DNA of 64,000 nucleotides from assembly GCF_019279795.1 (NCBI RefSeq), contig NC_056739.1, forward strand, positions 18,641,292-18,705,291, in the 5' to 3' direction. Source of the stretch: Protopterus annectens (Eukaryota > Chordata > Ceratodontiformes > Protopteridae). The stretch's first letter is position 1, and each line of letters opens with the position of its first letter. Shown here piece by piece: positions 8,990-21,057 of the stretch. The notes beneath the pieces were generated by a model. The model was not told the DNA's origin. It saw only the letters and a program-made list of their open reading frames with translations, and ran no database searches. Position numbers and translations under genes: made by a program.

Positions 8990-11163
8990 GGAAGGACTGG
9001 TTATCCGGAGCAGTTTGGGACTGCTGCGACTTCCGGAACCACATCTTCTTCTGTCCCTTTTGGTTCTTCGAGAAGGACCTCTGGGGAGCTGAGAAGCGGA
9101 CTCCGACGGCAGACAGCGTCTTCCCGTCCTTCTCGCTCTGGACTAATGTTTCACGAACAGTTTTGCCAAACAAGGCAGAACCATCAAAGGGGGCATTCGC
9201 GAAAGTCGCCTTGAAGGGCTCTGCAAAATCACAGTGGCGGAGCCAGGCCTGACGCCTCATGACTAGGCCCGTTCCGCTAGCTCTAGCGGCTCCCTCGGTA
9301 GTGTGAGAAAGTAGCCGCATAGACGTATTGGAGACTGCTCTAAGAGTGGCCATACGGGTGGAGTACACATGTTTGTCCTCACCCGACATGGACTCGGGGG
9401 AGATGCAGCGTACTCTTTAATCAGGTCCCGCTGCATCCTGATAATGTGTGCCATGTAGTTCAGCGCTCTCAAAGAGAAGGTTGCGGAACTAAAAACTCGC
9501 TTCCCAATGCGATCCATCGAGCGGGACTCCTTGCCCGGAGGATGCATAGAGGGACTCTCCTGTGCCAACTCCCTCTTCGTGGCTGCAGCCATCATCATGG
9601 CATCTACCGGGGGGCCCTTGCTCCAGTGAGTGCGGTCCGCCGGGGGGCTCAGGATACGGTCTGGACGCTTGGGTACAGGTTCAACGGTGTCCGGATCCTT
9701 CCATGCTCTGGTGGATATAAGGTCCACCAGAGGATCGGCAGGAGGGGACACCCAAGAGGTAGATGGGCCCGCCTCGAATGCCTCCAAGAACACAGACTCG
9801 TCTGAGGAGGCCTTGGGGGCAGACCACCCCCCCCGATCCTTAACATTTCCATAATGTCCCCAAAGGAGACATCTTCTGGGGGTGATCTTGGGGAGCCCGC
9901 CCCTTCATCCAAGTTTGTGTCTTCGGTAACGGACTCTGGGGAGTCCATGTGCCTCCTTTTGCACTTACGCTTCCGAGGCACTTCCTCGGGGGGACTGTCC
10001 GAGGAGTCCTCTTCAGCAGCTAGATGTTCCAAGGGAACTACTTGGGACATCGAGGCGGGCTGTCCCTGGGACCGGCTGATGGGAGCCTGGCCCAACTGCA
10101 AGGGAGTGCGGGAAGGAGCCGTGGCAGGGACCGGGGGTCCAGTAGTCCTCAACAGCGCCCTTTCCACTACGTCGAAGGCCGAGGGGGAGCCAGCTTCTCT
10201 AAGCCCCGAGAGCCGACCCCCACTCGGATCCGACGCACGGACCTGAGTCGGAGCCGAAACCTTCGAATCCGAGAGACCGGTGTGCTCCGACTTAGACGGA
10301 GCCGAAGACACACCAGCTCCCTCGGATCCGAGGCTCGGCCCTCGGCTCCGAGAGGTCGGGTCCGGCACCAAGCACTCAAGGGATGGGTCGGATCCGAGGT
10401 GCGCCGACCTATCGGATCCGACCCACCCCCGGATCCAACTCTGCTCGGCACAGACAGCTCCGAACCCAGGGTGTGGGTCAGAGAAGGAGCCAAGGGGGCG
10501 AAAAAAGGGGTCGAAGCCCCTCCTGGTTGGGGGGGGGCTAAGAGCACTCCCATTTGCATTTGGGCCTGGATGAAACGCCTCATCATCCGGTCCATGTCTG
10601 CTTCACTCATGGAAAAAGTGGATCTAGATGAGGCCACCGAAGCGGACCTAGAGAGCCGCCTCGGGGACCTCACTGAAGGGCTAGCCTCCTTCTTCTCGGG
10701 CCCAGAAGAGAACCGAGGGGGGTGGAGCCGAGGAGGAGGAGATCTAGAAGACATAGGGGAGGCCCGCTTAGTCGGAGGAGCCAAACTTGAGGTCTCGGCT
10801 CTCCGTTTGTGGTGCCTCTCCTTGTGTCTCTCCTTCTTCTCTTTCTCCCTTGAAGTCTCCCTCTCCTCCGGCTTTTTTGAGGGAGGTTGAGTCCCAGCCA
10901 GGGGAGGGGAGACCACAGCACCCACTGAAGGCTGCTGGCTAGAAGGGGCAGAGGCCGGAGCCGCATCTGGAGGGAGAAGTCCCGCCAGAACAAGCTTCGA
11001 CCTCCGCTCCCTTAAAGCTCGGGGGTTGAACCCTGCACAAATGGTACAACCAGATGACAGGTGTTCAACCCCAAGATGCATTTGCAGTGTGGCCATCCGC
11101 TGGGGACAGCTTATGGCCACACTCGGTACATTTAGAAAATACTGCCTTATGGGCTTCTGACAT
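8976..11163 (-). pseudogene. gag of A1, frameshifted
   Basis: The start is ATG at 11161-11163 (MSEAHKAVFSKCTECGHKLS). The middle is Ser/Pro/Arg-rich and built of repeated SDP, SEP and RSR units encoded around TCGGATCCGA and CGGAGCCGA (10200-10460). The LAP2alpha-like helical region lies at about 9150-9500 (MDRIGKRVFSSATFSLRALNYM, EGAARASGTGLVMRRQAWLRHCDF, PFDGSALFG). The tail is FRGRG. It is split over frames ending at 10167, 9649, 9263 and 8976, so three frameshifts occur. The Cys block lacks the central C-x2-C seen in families B, C and Y. Expected role: nucleocapsid. Confidence 0.82.
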
Positions 11164-11373
11164 CTTAAGCCCTAACAGGCCTAAAACACACAGTACACAC
11201 AAACACTCAAACTACGCAAAACCCGAAGAAAAATTAACAAAATAGAGAGAGGAAAGCCTAACACATACACTCTAACTAACTGAAATATAAAAGTTAAAGT
11301 TTTCAAAAAATATTTAGTCAAAACTCTTATCTGTAAACCAGGAGCTCGAGGAGTCCGTTGCAACTTGAAAAGC

Positions 11374-11521
11374 GGCAAACAAAATCTGGGGTCAGTTAGG
11401 GCTTGGCAGGGGATTATGGGTAGAGGGAGGGGCTAGGAGCTCGGAGCCTAAAGCTTTTGAAATGCCGGCTCGGATCCGATACCCACAGGTTGCAGACAAA
11501 TGAAGTCTGCCTACTTCAGAT
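11374..11521. repeat. Right (5') ITR and terminus of A1
   Basis: The ITR (11374-11493) is followed by a 28-base extension containing GCAGAC-7 bp-GTCTGC and ending CTTCAGAT. The extension matches, inverted, the right half of the ICR. Resumption of B1 spacer sequence at 11522 fixes the boundary. Confidence 0.93.
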
Positions 11522-11680
11522 GTAATATTATAATAATAATATTATAATCCTCTTTTACGAGTACAGGTTACCTGCTAGTAACACTAAGGATACCATGAAA
11601 GATGCAACATATTGTATCTCCAGAAATGGAAGGACTCAGAACCTCAAGTCTATCCAGGCTAGGGGGCAGGAGGGAGGGAC

Positions 11681-11784
11681 GCAAGAAAGAAGGCGAGAAG
11701 AAGACAACTAACATGGAACGTTATGGTAAGACATAACTTCTTAATGTTAAGTTGTCATTCTCGCCTTCATTTTTGCTGGATGGG
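11681..11784. repeat. ICR of B1
   Basis: The left half is complementary to 5367-5427 and the right half is complementary to the B1 right end (17400-17428 plus 23670-23683). The centre CTTCTTAATGTTAAG is the complement of right end CAT joined to left end TAAGAAG. Confidence 0.9.
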
Positions 11785-11816
11785 ACAGCGTCCCTAGCAT
11801 CTTAGTCCTGGGTGGC

Positions 11817-12980
11817 TCAATGGAACAGACTCCTGAGTACAGTGGAACCAAAATCAGCTCTATTTCTGGAGGCTAGATCAAGCTTGTAATGGGCAATAAA
11901 GGTATGTTTGGACGCCCATGTAGCTGCTGCACAAATGGCATCTAGTGGTAACCTTGCTTGAAAAGCCGTTGAAGTTGATAGTGCCCTGGTTGAATGAGCT
12001 TTAGGCCTAGAGGATAGTTGCCTGTGTCTCAACTCATAGATCAAGGTAATAATACATGTCAGCCATCTGGAAAGAGTAACTTTCGATACTGGAAGCCCTT
12101 TCTTGCCTGCAGCATAAGAGAGGAAGAGCTGGTCTGACTTTCTCAATTGTTTTGTCCTGTCTGTAATTGGCGATGAACATCTAATGAATGTAATTTTTGT
12201 TCAGCCCTGTTGGTATAGTCTGGGAAAAAGACGGGCAAATCAATGGAGTGGTTTAGATTTGCTTTCGATAACACTTTTGGTAGGAAGGAAGGGTTTGTTC
12301 TGACAGTTACCCTATCTTTATGAAAAACCAAACAGGGAGGACGGACAGACAAGGCTTGAAGTTCCGATACCCTTCTGGCAGATGTTATAGCTACTAAAAA
12401 CAGCGTTTTCCAAGAAAGAAGCTTGAGGGAGCAAGAAGCTGCCGGTTCAAAAGGGGGTAGAATTAGTGAGGTTAGAACTAAATTCAAATCCCATTGTGGG
12501 GGTGGATCTTTGACTGGAGGTCTGAGCAACAAGATGCCCTTGAGAAAGGCTTTACAGAGTTTGTGGGACATAATATTTGCTTCTGAGAGTCCAACATGAA
12601 AATTAGCAATGGCCGCTAATTGTACCCTGATGGTGGCCGATGATGACCCCGAATGAAAAAGCTCCACCAGAAAGTCTAGAACCTCATGAATGGGTGCATG
12701 GAAAGGATCTAAGGATCTAGTTTGTGCCCAGTGTGAAAAACGCTTCCATTTACTCGCATAAGTCTTCCTAGTATTGGACTTATGGGAAGCCAGAATGATA
12801 TCACGAACAGGAGGAGAAATAAGGGGAAGCCTGGCTATGGCTGGAAATGGAGCAACCAAGCTGTGAGGTTGATGGAATGTAGAGACTTGATGCTGCTTGC
12901 CCGTGAGGTGGGTCAATATATCCGGAAGGGGTTCCAGATGCCAAGGCTGTTCCAGTAGGTATTTGTGCAGGAACAGGAAC
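11817..12980 (-). pseudogene. YR of B1, frameshifted
   Basis: Tyrosine recombinase ending FGSTVLRSLFH (stop 11817-11819). The catalytic motifs are present: SARRVSEL, KAHSTRALS (HxxR), ATWASKHTFIAHY (Trp, His, nucleophile Tyr). A short deletion near 12143-12165 shifts the frame between VHRQLQ and RKSDQLFLSYA. Unusually, the N-terminal and core part (down to 12143) is in the same frame as RT/RNase H, forming one 679-codon frame from 14182. B3, C1 and the A elements instead keep YR in a separate -1 frame. This fusion probably arose by a small indel near 12880. Confidence 0.82.
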
Positions 12981-14982
12981 CAAACTTGTCGAGACCAAAA
13001 CGGGGCAATGAGGATCATTTTGGATCTCAATGCGGTTGCTTTCTGAATTAGTTGCGAGATCAATGGAAAGGGAGGAAAGGCATAAAGAAGACCCCGGGGC
13101 CAAACGTGAACAAGAGCGTCTCTGAGGGGCTGGCCTGGTAGAGGAAAAAGTGTGAAGAAGTCGAGGCACTTGCTGTTTTGCGGAGTTGCGAAAAGGTCGC
13201 AGCAAGGCTGGCCCCACTTCCGAAAAATTCCATCTACTACCGCTTGATTTAGAGACCACTCGTGAGGCATGAGGATAGTTCTGCTCAATCTGTCCGCTAT
13301 GACGTTGGACTTCCCGGGGATGTGCGTTGCTATCAGAAACCGTTGAGATGAAATCGCCCATTGCCAAAGTCTGAGTGCTTCTCGACAGAGAGGGTAGGAC
13401 CTTGTTCTGCCCTGCTTGTTTAATTTCCACATCACAGACATATTGTCCGTTTGAATTGCTATAGTCCCCGTGGGAAGAGAGCTCTGAAGGGCCTGCAACG
13501 TCAAAAGCACCGCCCTCATCTCCAGGACATTTATGTGCAGGTGGCATTCTGACTGTTGCCAAGTGCCCTGGACCATCCTGCCCTGATAATGCCCCCCCCA
13601 CCCGATCAGGGAGGCATCCGTTGTGACAGTGGCAACTGGAGGGGGGAGAACAAAGGGTCTGCCCTGAAAAAGCTGAGGGGAAACCATCCACCAGGAGAGA
13701 TGTTTCTTGCAAGATGGTGTTATCAAAATGTTGTGGGTCATTGGCAGCTGTTGAAAGGACCACTGAGAAAACAGCATCCACTGAAGGAGTCTCATGTGGA
13801 AGCAGGCTAATGGAAGTAGAAGAATCGCCGCCATGAGGCCCAACACTTTCAATACTAGCTTGACTTGGACTCTGCTGGGCTGAAACAGAAGCTGAACATT
13901 CCGCCTTATGTCTGTCACTCTCTGAGGTGGTAATGTTGCAGACATTTCTGTGGTGTTTAATACGGCGCCTATAAAGTTTATACATTGACAAGGCGACAAG
14001 GAGGACTTTGCAAAATTTATAGAAATACCCAGGCTGTTGCAAAGATGGATAGTATAATCCCTGGCCATTATGAGATCCTGTTTGGTGGTAGCGGAAATGA
14101 GCCAGTCGTCTAAGTATGGAAACACCTGGAATCCTTTCTGTCTCAGGTGAGCCGTGACCACTGCCAAACATTTGGTGAACACCCAGGGGGCTGTGGTGAG
14201 ACCAAATGGCAGGGCCCTGAATTGAAAATGACTGACTCCCAGCCAGAAGCGGAGAAACCTCCTGGAGTGCTTGTGTTTTTATGCGGTAGTACGAGTCCTG
14301 GAGGTCTAACGAGCACATGCAGTTGTCTCTGCCCAAAAAGGGTAGAATGGACTGCAGTGTTACCATCCGAAATTTTGTCTTTAATCCATAGTTGTTTAAC
14401 CTGCTGAGGTCCAAAATGGGTCTCCAATCTCCTGTCTTTTTTGGTACCAAAAAGAATCTGGAGTAGATTCCGGATCCTAGCTGATCTGCTGGGACTGCCT
14501 GGATGACTCTTTTGTTTAATAGCTTTTTTATTTCTAGCTGAGCCTGACCCCTTTGTGCGGGTGGTACGTCTGGTAGGGGTTTTGGCGGTTGTACTGGAGG
14601 GAAAGTGAAAGGAATTTTGTAACCCTCGGATATGATCTTCTGTACCCATGTGTCTTGGGAGATGGATTGCCAGGCTTCCGGGTACAGAGATAATCTTCCC
14701 CCGACTCCCTCTGAAGGCGGACAGTCGGGCAGCCTCTCAGGGACTTTGAAAGGGTTGGTCAGGGAAAGATTCCCTGGAACCCTGGTTCTGTGGACCCCCT
14801 CTGCCCCTGGGGTGGCATCTGGTATTATTCCCCCCTCGGTCTCTAGGGGGAAATTCACCACGTGCGGCAGGCGCGACTCCCTGTGGTTTGCGGAACTACA
14901 TCTTTCCACCCCTCTGTCCCTTAGGATAAGGTCTAGAAGGCGTGGAAAAACGGACTCCCACGGCAGAGAGAGTCTTACCATC
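12860..14982 (-). pseudogene. RT / RNase H / Dam-like domain of B1, frameshifted
   Basis: RT N-terminal part from the overlap with gag (14982) through FFLVPKKTGDW and LDLSRLNN. A frameshift follows near 14275, just after the motif A segment SLDLQDSYYRIK. The second frame carries FTKCLAVVTAHL, YLDD (14105-14116), the thumb, RNase H (TTDASLIGWGGHYQG, INVLEMRAVLL, QTDNMSVMW) and the Dam-like DLFATPQNSKCLDFF...DALVHVW...YAFPPFPLI. The G-run at GWGG has eight bases and is in frame here. W to K in MWKLNK and loss of the RT frame mark it as inactive. Confidence 0.83.
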
Positions 14983-16963
14983 TTGCTCGCATCTGGTGAG
15001 GGTATTCTTCACCTGAGGCCCGAACAATTCCGAACCGTCAAAGGGGGTGTTGGTGAAGGACGCCTTGAAAGGGTCAGCAAAGTTACAGAGTCGCATCCAA
15101 GCATGACGTCTCAACGCAACGCCTGTGCCAGCGGCCCTACTCGCTCCATCGGCTGCATAAGAGATTAGCCGCATGGAGGAGTTAACAACTGAGTTCAGGG
15201 TAGCCAGATGAGGGTTTATTTTGTCCTTAAACCCCGCAGCAGAAGGATCCTGTACCGTTTCACCCAGCTCTGTGAGCAAGTCTCTCTGAAGGCGGGTGAA
15301 ATGACATAAATAGTTCAGCGATCGCATAGAAAATGTCGCTGAAGCAAAGGTCCGCTTGCTGTACCTGTCCATGGTCCTGGACTTTTTTTTAGGAGGATGA
15401 ACAGGTACAGAAGGATCAGTTAATTCCTTCTTAGTGGCTGCTGCTACCACCATAGCATCAACTGAAACACCTTTGGTGAGAAAGGATTTGTCATCTGGTG
15501 CAGAAATAAATTTAGAAGGCCTCCTAGGGGTAGGTTCCATTGAATCAGGAGCTGCCCATGCCTTTCTAGCCACTACCTCCATTAGTGGGTCGAAAGGGGG
15601 AGACACCCAGGAGGTGGAAGGGCGAGATCCAAAGGCGTCAAGGTAAACTGACTCATCCTCGGAAGGTTTGAGAGTGGACCAATTTCCCCTCTGTCTTAGG
15701 ATCTCCAGGATGTCTGAAAAGGAGACATCCTCAGAGGGGGATCTGGGGGAACCCTCCGACTCATCCAAGTCGGTGTCCGACATGACAGACTCGGGGGAGT
15801 CTATGTGCTTCCTCTTGCACTTTCTTTTCCTAGGGGGTTCCCCTGAAACTTCAGGGGAACCCTCGGAAGAGGAGAAGACACCCAAAGTGGGTACCTTACG
15901 CCTTGGATCTCTGTTGTTGGGTATAGGAGGGTGGCCAGAGACCGTAACAGGCACTACAGAGGTAGGAGCCGCAGAACTTAACCTTGGAGTGGACACTGGG
16001 TCCAGCACACTCATCACCTCGAAGGCTCCCCCATCAGACACCAAAGGTAGCTCCGGCTCCGAAGAGGCCGGAACCGCCCCCGGAACTGACAGAGAAGGCT
16101 CTGAGAATGATGTCGGGGCCGAACTAACCAGAGCCGAAGCTCCGAGAGGGAGAGCGGGGTCGGACAAGGATCCGATGCCACTCGCCCCCCTCGGAGCCGA
16201 CAATGGAGTCCCGGCGCCCGGACCTCTCCATGGACGGAAACAATAAAGAGGTCGAAGCCGACGACATCAGAGCCGAAGGAGGGGGTATCAGCTCCGACAT
16301 GGGCAAGGTCACAGTTCCGACAAACTCCGGCTCCGAACTCGAGAGATGAGTCGGAGGAGGAACGGATAACTGTGTCGAAGGAGCCACAGTCTGGTGAGAT
16401 GGGCTCTGAAGCATTTGGGCCAGCGCCTGAGATTTTATGAGTCTACTGACCACCCTCTCAATGTCGTGATAGGAGAGCCTGGAAGACCTCAATGAATGAG
16501 TCCTATGACTCCGCTCCGATAGGAGGGGGGACCTCGGAGCCGATCTGACAGACTCTAAAGAAGGGGACCTAGAGCACTTGCGCGCTGGGGTCGGCTCCGA
16601 TGATTGTTTCGAAGCGGAACCCACTTTGTTTGCCTCGGAGCCAGCCGGAACCGAGGTCGGAGCCATCTTGACAACACCAGCCCTCAGCCCAAAAGCTGGA
16701 GCCGTGGGTTTGGTGGTTTTTGATGACTTCCCCAAGCCAGACTTGGACGGGGAGTCATCAGGCTTTAACAAGCCCCTTAGAATGAGCTTGTTACGCCTTT
16801 CCTGCAGGACTCTTGAACTTAATCCGTGACAAACGGAACAAGAGTCCTGCAGGTGTAAAGGCCCCAAGCAATAGACACAAGAAGTGTGACCGTCTGTCAG
16901 AGACATGATCTAACAGCACGAGTCACACTTCTTGAATCCCGAGACCTTAACTTCTTTTGACAT
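14737..16963 (-). pseudogene. gag of B1, stops and a frameshift
   Basis: The start is ATG at 16961-16963. Codon 18 is TAG where B3 has CAG (CCQKMSL), and TGG is TAG in KMWFRK near 14902. A frameshift lies near 16200. Otherwise the layout is standard: Cys/His block (CVYCLGPLHLQDSCSVC), Ser/Pro/Glu-rich middle with many SEP/SAP units, an acidic DTDLDESEGSPRSPSEDVSF segment, and the LAP2alpha-like region (NSSMRLISYAADGASRAAGTG, PFDGSELFGPQV). The RG-rich tail ends near 14737, matched by position to the intact B3 stop. Confidence 0.83.
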
Positions 16964-17283
16964 TGCCCAAAAGACAGTCACTCAATCAGCACACACACTC
17001 ACTCACTTACACACAAGGGGGAGATGAGGGGGCTGACTAAAAACAACAACACACACACACAGGGGTGAGTAAACAGAAAAACTAAAGCCTGTAGGCCTGA
17101 TTATAAAAGTTAACTACAGGGGTGGGTAGGGCTTACGAAAACAAACACTATTAAGTATAATATCGATAGGGAACAAAAGTAGGGAAAAATAACCTAGTAA
17201 ACTACCTCAAAAAATAGAAAACTTTGTTGAAAATTCCTTTACTGACCTGAGCCGGTAAAAAAGGCAACCTCGCAGCGAAGCGG

Positions 17284-17428
17284 CAAACGAGATCTAGGGA
17301 GTTAGCGCATGGTATTGTGGGATATTGGGCTGCCTCGAGCCAGTAAAAATAGCTCTCGAGCTATAGTATAGGCCGAGTCGGAGCCGAGGATCGGCTCCAA
17401 ACCCATCCAGCAAGAATGAAGGCGAGAA
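17284..17428. repeat. Right (5') ITR of B1
   Basis: ITR 17284-17411 plus 17 bases of the terminal extension (to GGCGAGAA), where B2 is inserted. The missing 14 terminal bases are found after B2 at 23670-23683. Confidence 0.9.
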
Positions 17429-17618
17429 TAAGAAGTTATGTACCTACCATAACGTTCCATGTTAGTTGTCTTCTCTCGCCTTCTTTCTTGCTTGATGGGT
17501 TCGGAGCCGATCCCTCGGCCCCGACTCGGCACTTGCTTTAGCTCGAGAACTCCTTTTACCAGCTCGAGGCAGCCCCATATCCCATGATGCAAGGCAGGAA
17601 GTACCCAGATCTCGTTTG
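17429..17618. repeat. Left terminus and ITR of B2
   Basis: The outer extension 17429-17489 is complementary to the ICR left half. The ITR proper is 17490-17618. It carries copy-specific variants CTTCTCTCGCC and GCTTGATGGG that recur in its ICR and, for the second, in its right end. Confidence 0.9.
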
Positions 17619-17767
17619 TTGACAAAAGGGCAATAACACCAAGCATAAACAATACTTCCCAAAGGAAGAAGAAACTTACAGATGGAAAAGGACCAGGTCT
17701 AAATGGTCTTTAGCATTATAGTTTCTTATACAAGGTCTGTCCAGGCCAGGGGGAAGGAGGGAGGGTC

Positions 17768-17871
17768 GCAAGAAAGAAGGCGAGAGAAGACAACTAACAT
17801 GGAACGTTATGGTAGGTACATAACTTCTTAATGTTAAGTTGTCAATCTCGCCTTCATTCTTGCTTGATGGG
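17768..17871. repeat. ICR of B2
   Basis: GCAAGAAAGAAGGCGAG...CATAACTTCTTA joined to ATGTTAAGTTGTCAATC...GCTTGATGGG. The two halves complement the left and right termini of B2 and share its private variants. Confidence 0.9.
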
Positions 17872-17901
17872 ACGCGTCCTAGCACCTCTATCCTGGGTGG
17901 C

Positions 17902-19070
17902 TCAATGGAACAAACTCTTGAGGACTGTAGAGCCAAAACTGGCTCTGTCCCTGGAGGCCAAGTCCAATTTGTAATGGGAAACAAAAGTGTGAGGAGTGGC
18001 CCAAGTGGCCGCTGCACAAATAGTGTCTAAAGGTAGTCTAGCTTGAAAGGCTGTAGAAGTAGCTAAACTCCTAGTTGAATGTGCTTTAGGTTTTGAGCAC
18101 AGCTGTTTTCCCCTGATCGTATAAATTTCAGTGATGACCAAGAAAGCCATCTGGACAAAGTCACTTTAGAAACAGGAAGGCCTTTTTATTATCCGCATAG
18201 GAAACAAAAAGTTGATCAGATTTCCTAAATTTTTTGTTCTGTCCAAATAATATCTAAGCTGACGGTGGACATCAAGATAATGTAGCTTTTGTTCAGCTCT
18301 ATCTGAATAGTTAGGAAAAATACAGGAGATCAATGGATTGATTCAGATTGTTTTTGAAGCGACCTTAGGTAAAAATGATGGATTAGTTCTCAAAGATACT
18401 CTGTCTTTGTGAAAAATCAAATAGGGGGGTCGAACCGAAAGAGCATGAAGTTCAGACACCCTCCTGGCAGATGTAATAGCCACTAGGAATAAAGTTTTCC
18501 AAGAAAGATATTTCAGGGAACAAGAAACAGCTGGCTCGAAGGGGGGAAGAATCAAGGATGTCAGCACTAAATTTAGATCCCACTGAGGAGGAGGATTTCT
18601 GATTGGAGGCTTTAGTAGGAAAATTCCTTTCAAGAAGGCCCTGCAGAGCCTATGGGACATAATATTATGATCTGCTATCCCAACATGAAAATAGAAATAG
18701 CAGCCAACTGAACTCTGACTGTGGAAGAAGAGGAGCCTGCATGAAAAATCTCTGCTAAGAAGTCCAGAACTGCTTGAACAGGGGCAGTAAAAGGATCAAT
18801 ATTTTGGGCCTTAGCCCAATAAGAGAAACGTTTCCATTTGCTCGTGTAAATCCTCCTGGTAGAGGATTTTAGTGAAGCTACTATGATATCTCTAACTGGG
18901 TTAGAGATCAAAGGAAGCCTGGCTAGGGAAGGAAGTGGAGCAACCATGCTGTGAGGTTGAGAGAAGGGATTGACCGGTGCAGCTGACCGGATTGGTGAAT
19001 CAGTAGATCTGGCACTGGGTCCAGATGCCACGGCTGCACCAAAAGGTGGCGATGGAGGAACGGGAACCAA
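17902..19070 (-). pseudogene. YR of B2, degraded
   Basis: Pieces of a tyrosine recombinase: a C-terminal piece at 17902-18150 with KAHSTRSLA (HxxR) and TPHTFVSHY, a core piece at 18343-18660 with SARRVSELHAL, and an N-terminal piece at 18675-19070 with STRRIYTSKWKRF. Small deletions, for example near 18160-18190 and 18330, break the frame. The motif residues remain but the gene cannot be translated. Confidence 0.82.
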
Positions 19071-21057
19071 ACTTGTCGAGGCCAGTAAGGGGCAATGAGA
19101 ATCAATTTGGCTCTCAAACGGTAGCTTTCTGGATCACCTGAGGGATCAGAGGAAATGGAGGAAGGCATAAAGAAGTCCCTGGGGCCAATCCTGGGTCAGA
19201 GCGTCTCTGGGGGATGGCCTGATAGAGGAAGAGGCTGAAGAAGTCTGGACATTTGCTGTTTTGGGGAGTAGCAAAAGATCGCAACATGGACGACCCCATT
19301 CCAGAAAAATCTCTTCCGCTATGGATTGCTTGAGAGACCACTCGTGAGGCATGAGAATAGCTCTGCTCAATCTGTCCGCTATAATGTTGGTTTTCCCAGG
19401 GATATGCGTTGCTACCAGAAACCGATGAGAGGAGATCGCCCATTGCCATAGTCTGAGCTTCTCGACACAAGGGTAGGACTTGGTTCCGCCCTGTTTGTTG
19501 ATATACCAAACTACAGACATGTTGTCTGTGTGGACTGCAATTGTCCCTACGGGAAGAAAGTCGTTGAGGGCTTGCAACGTTAAAAGCACTGCTCTCATCT
19601 CCAGGACATTTATGTGCAGATGGTACTCGAACGGTTGCCACGTCCCATGAACCATCCTGCCCTGATAATGACCCCCACCCGATCAGGAGGCATCCGTGGT
19701 GACAGTGGCTATCGGGGACGGAGGTACAAAGCACCTGCCTTGGTGAACCTGAGACGATGTGATCCACCAAGCAAGATGTTCTTTGCATGTTTGTGTCACC
19801 AGAATCTGGTGACGCATTGGGAGTTGCTGGTATGACCACTGTGTGAACAGCATCCACTGAAGGAGGCGCATGTAAAATCGAGCCAGGGGAAGAAGAGTGA
19901 TGGCCGCAGCCATAAGACCTAATACCTTTAGAACCATTCTGGCCTGTACCTTTTTGCTGGCCAGAATGATCCTGACATGAGTCTGAATGTCTGAAACTCT
20001 TTGTTCTGTAAGGGTAGCTGACATCCTAACAGTGTTTAAGTTTGCCTATGAAGGTAATAGACTGGCAGGGCGATAAGGATGACTTTTCGTAGTTGACTGA
20101 GATGCCCAAATGAGAACAAAGGTCTATTGTGTAATCCCTGGCTTGTATAAGCTGATGCCTGGTGGTGGCTGACAGGAGCCAGTCGTCGAGATACGGAAAC
20201 ACCTGGAATCCTTGACGTCTCAGGTGAGCCGTGACCACTGCCATGCATTTGGTGAACACTCTGGGGCTGTAGTGAGACCAAAGGGCAGGGCTCTGAACTG
20301 GAAATGACTGGACCCCAGCCGAAGCGGAGAAATCTCCTGGAGCGTCTGTGAATTTTGATGTGATAGTACGCATCCTGAAGATCTATTGAGCACATCCAGT
20401 TGTCCTTCTGTAAGAAGGGCAGAATTGACTGAAGAGTGACCATTCGGAATCTTGTCTTCTTGACAGACTTGTTGAGTCTGCTGAGATCCAATATTGGTCT
20501 CCAGTCTCCCGTCTTTGGGGACCAAAAAGAACCTTGAGTAGATTCCGGCTCTGAATGGTCTATTGTGACTGGCTGAATGGCTCTTTTGCAGTAGTTTTGC
20601 GATCTCTAACTCTGCAATGTCCCTTAGACCGGTGGTACATCTGGAAGGGAACTTGAGGGGAAGGACTTTCCTCGAAAGGAATTATGTAACCCTTGGATAT
20701 GATCGACTGTACCCATCTGTCTTGAGTGAGGGAATGCCAGGCTTCTGGGTACAGTGATAATCTTCCCCCGACTGCCTCCAAGGAGGGACAGCCGGGCAAC
20801 ACCTCAGGGATGCTGAAAAGGCTTTTCAGGAAGAGACTCCCTGTTGCCCTGGTTCTTCGGACCCCCTCTGCCTCTAGAGCGCCGTCTGTTGTTGTTACCC
20901 CCTCTGCCTCTAGGGGTAAACTGACCGCGTGAATCCGGCGTGACTCCTTGGGATTTACGGAACCACATCTTCCCACCCTTCTGTCCTTTGGGATAAGGCC
21001 TAGAAGGTGTGGAAAAACGGACTCCAACAGCAGAAAGAGTCTTGCCGTCCTGCTCAC
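18923..21057 (-). pseudogene. RT / RNase H / Dam-like domain of B2, degraded
   Basis: RT is recognisable from SLYPEAWHSLTQDRWVQ (about 20750) through LDLSRLNKSVKK, SIDLQDAYYHIKIH and YLDD (20182-20193). RNase H follows with INVLEMRAVLL, HTDNMSVVWYINKQGG and TNIIADRLSRAILM. The Dam-like part is poorly kept (PCCDLLLLPKTANVQ, then RAKLILIAPYWPRQVW). At least five frame changes occur. The G-run at GWGG has only five bases. Confidence 0.8.

Larger units (their letters stand above)
5580..11521 (-). mobile_element. DIRS element A1, complete (5942 bp)
   Basis: A complete family A element with both termini: TTAGAAGTTATG on the left and CTACTTCAGAT on the right. It has 120-bp ITRs at 5636-5755 and 11374-11493, an ICR at 5837-5938, and gag, RT/RNase H/methylase-like and YR genes in that 5' to 3' order on the minus strand. 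There is no target-site duplication. It lies between the ITR and ICR of B1. YR is open over 483 residues, while gag and RT have frameshifts. Confidence 0.93.

Noticed and set aside
5580..11521. LTR retrotransposon with env or protease genes
   Set aside because: Ends are inverted rather than direct repeats; no protease, integrase or envelope is found. YR and the ICR identify DIRS.
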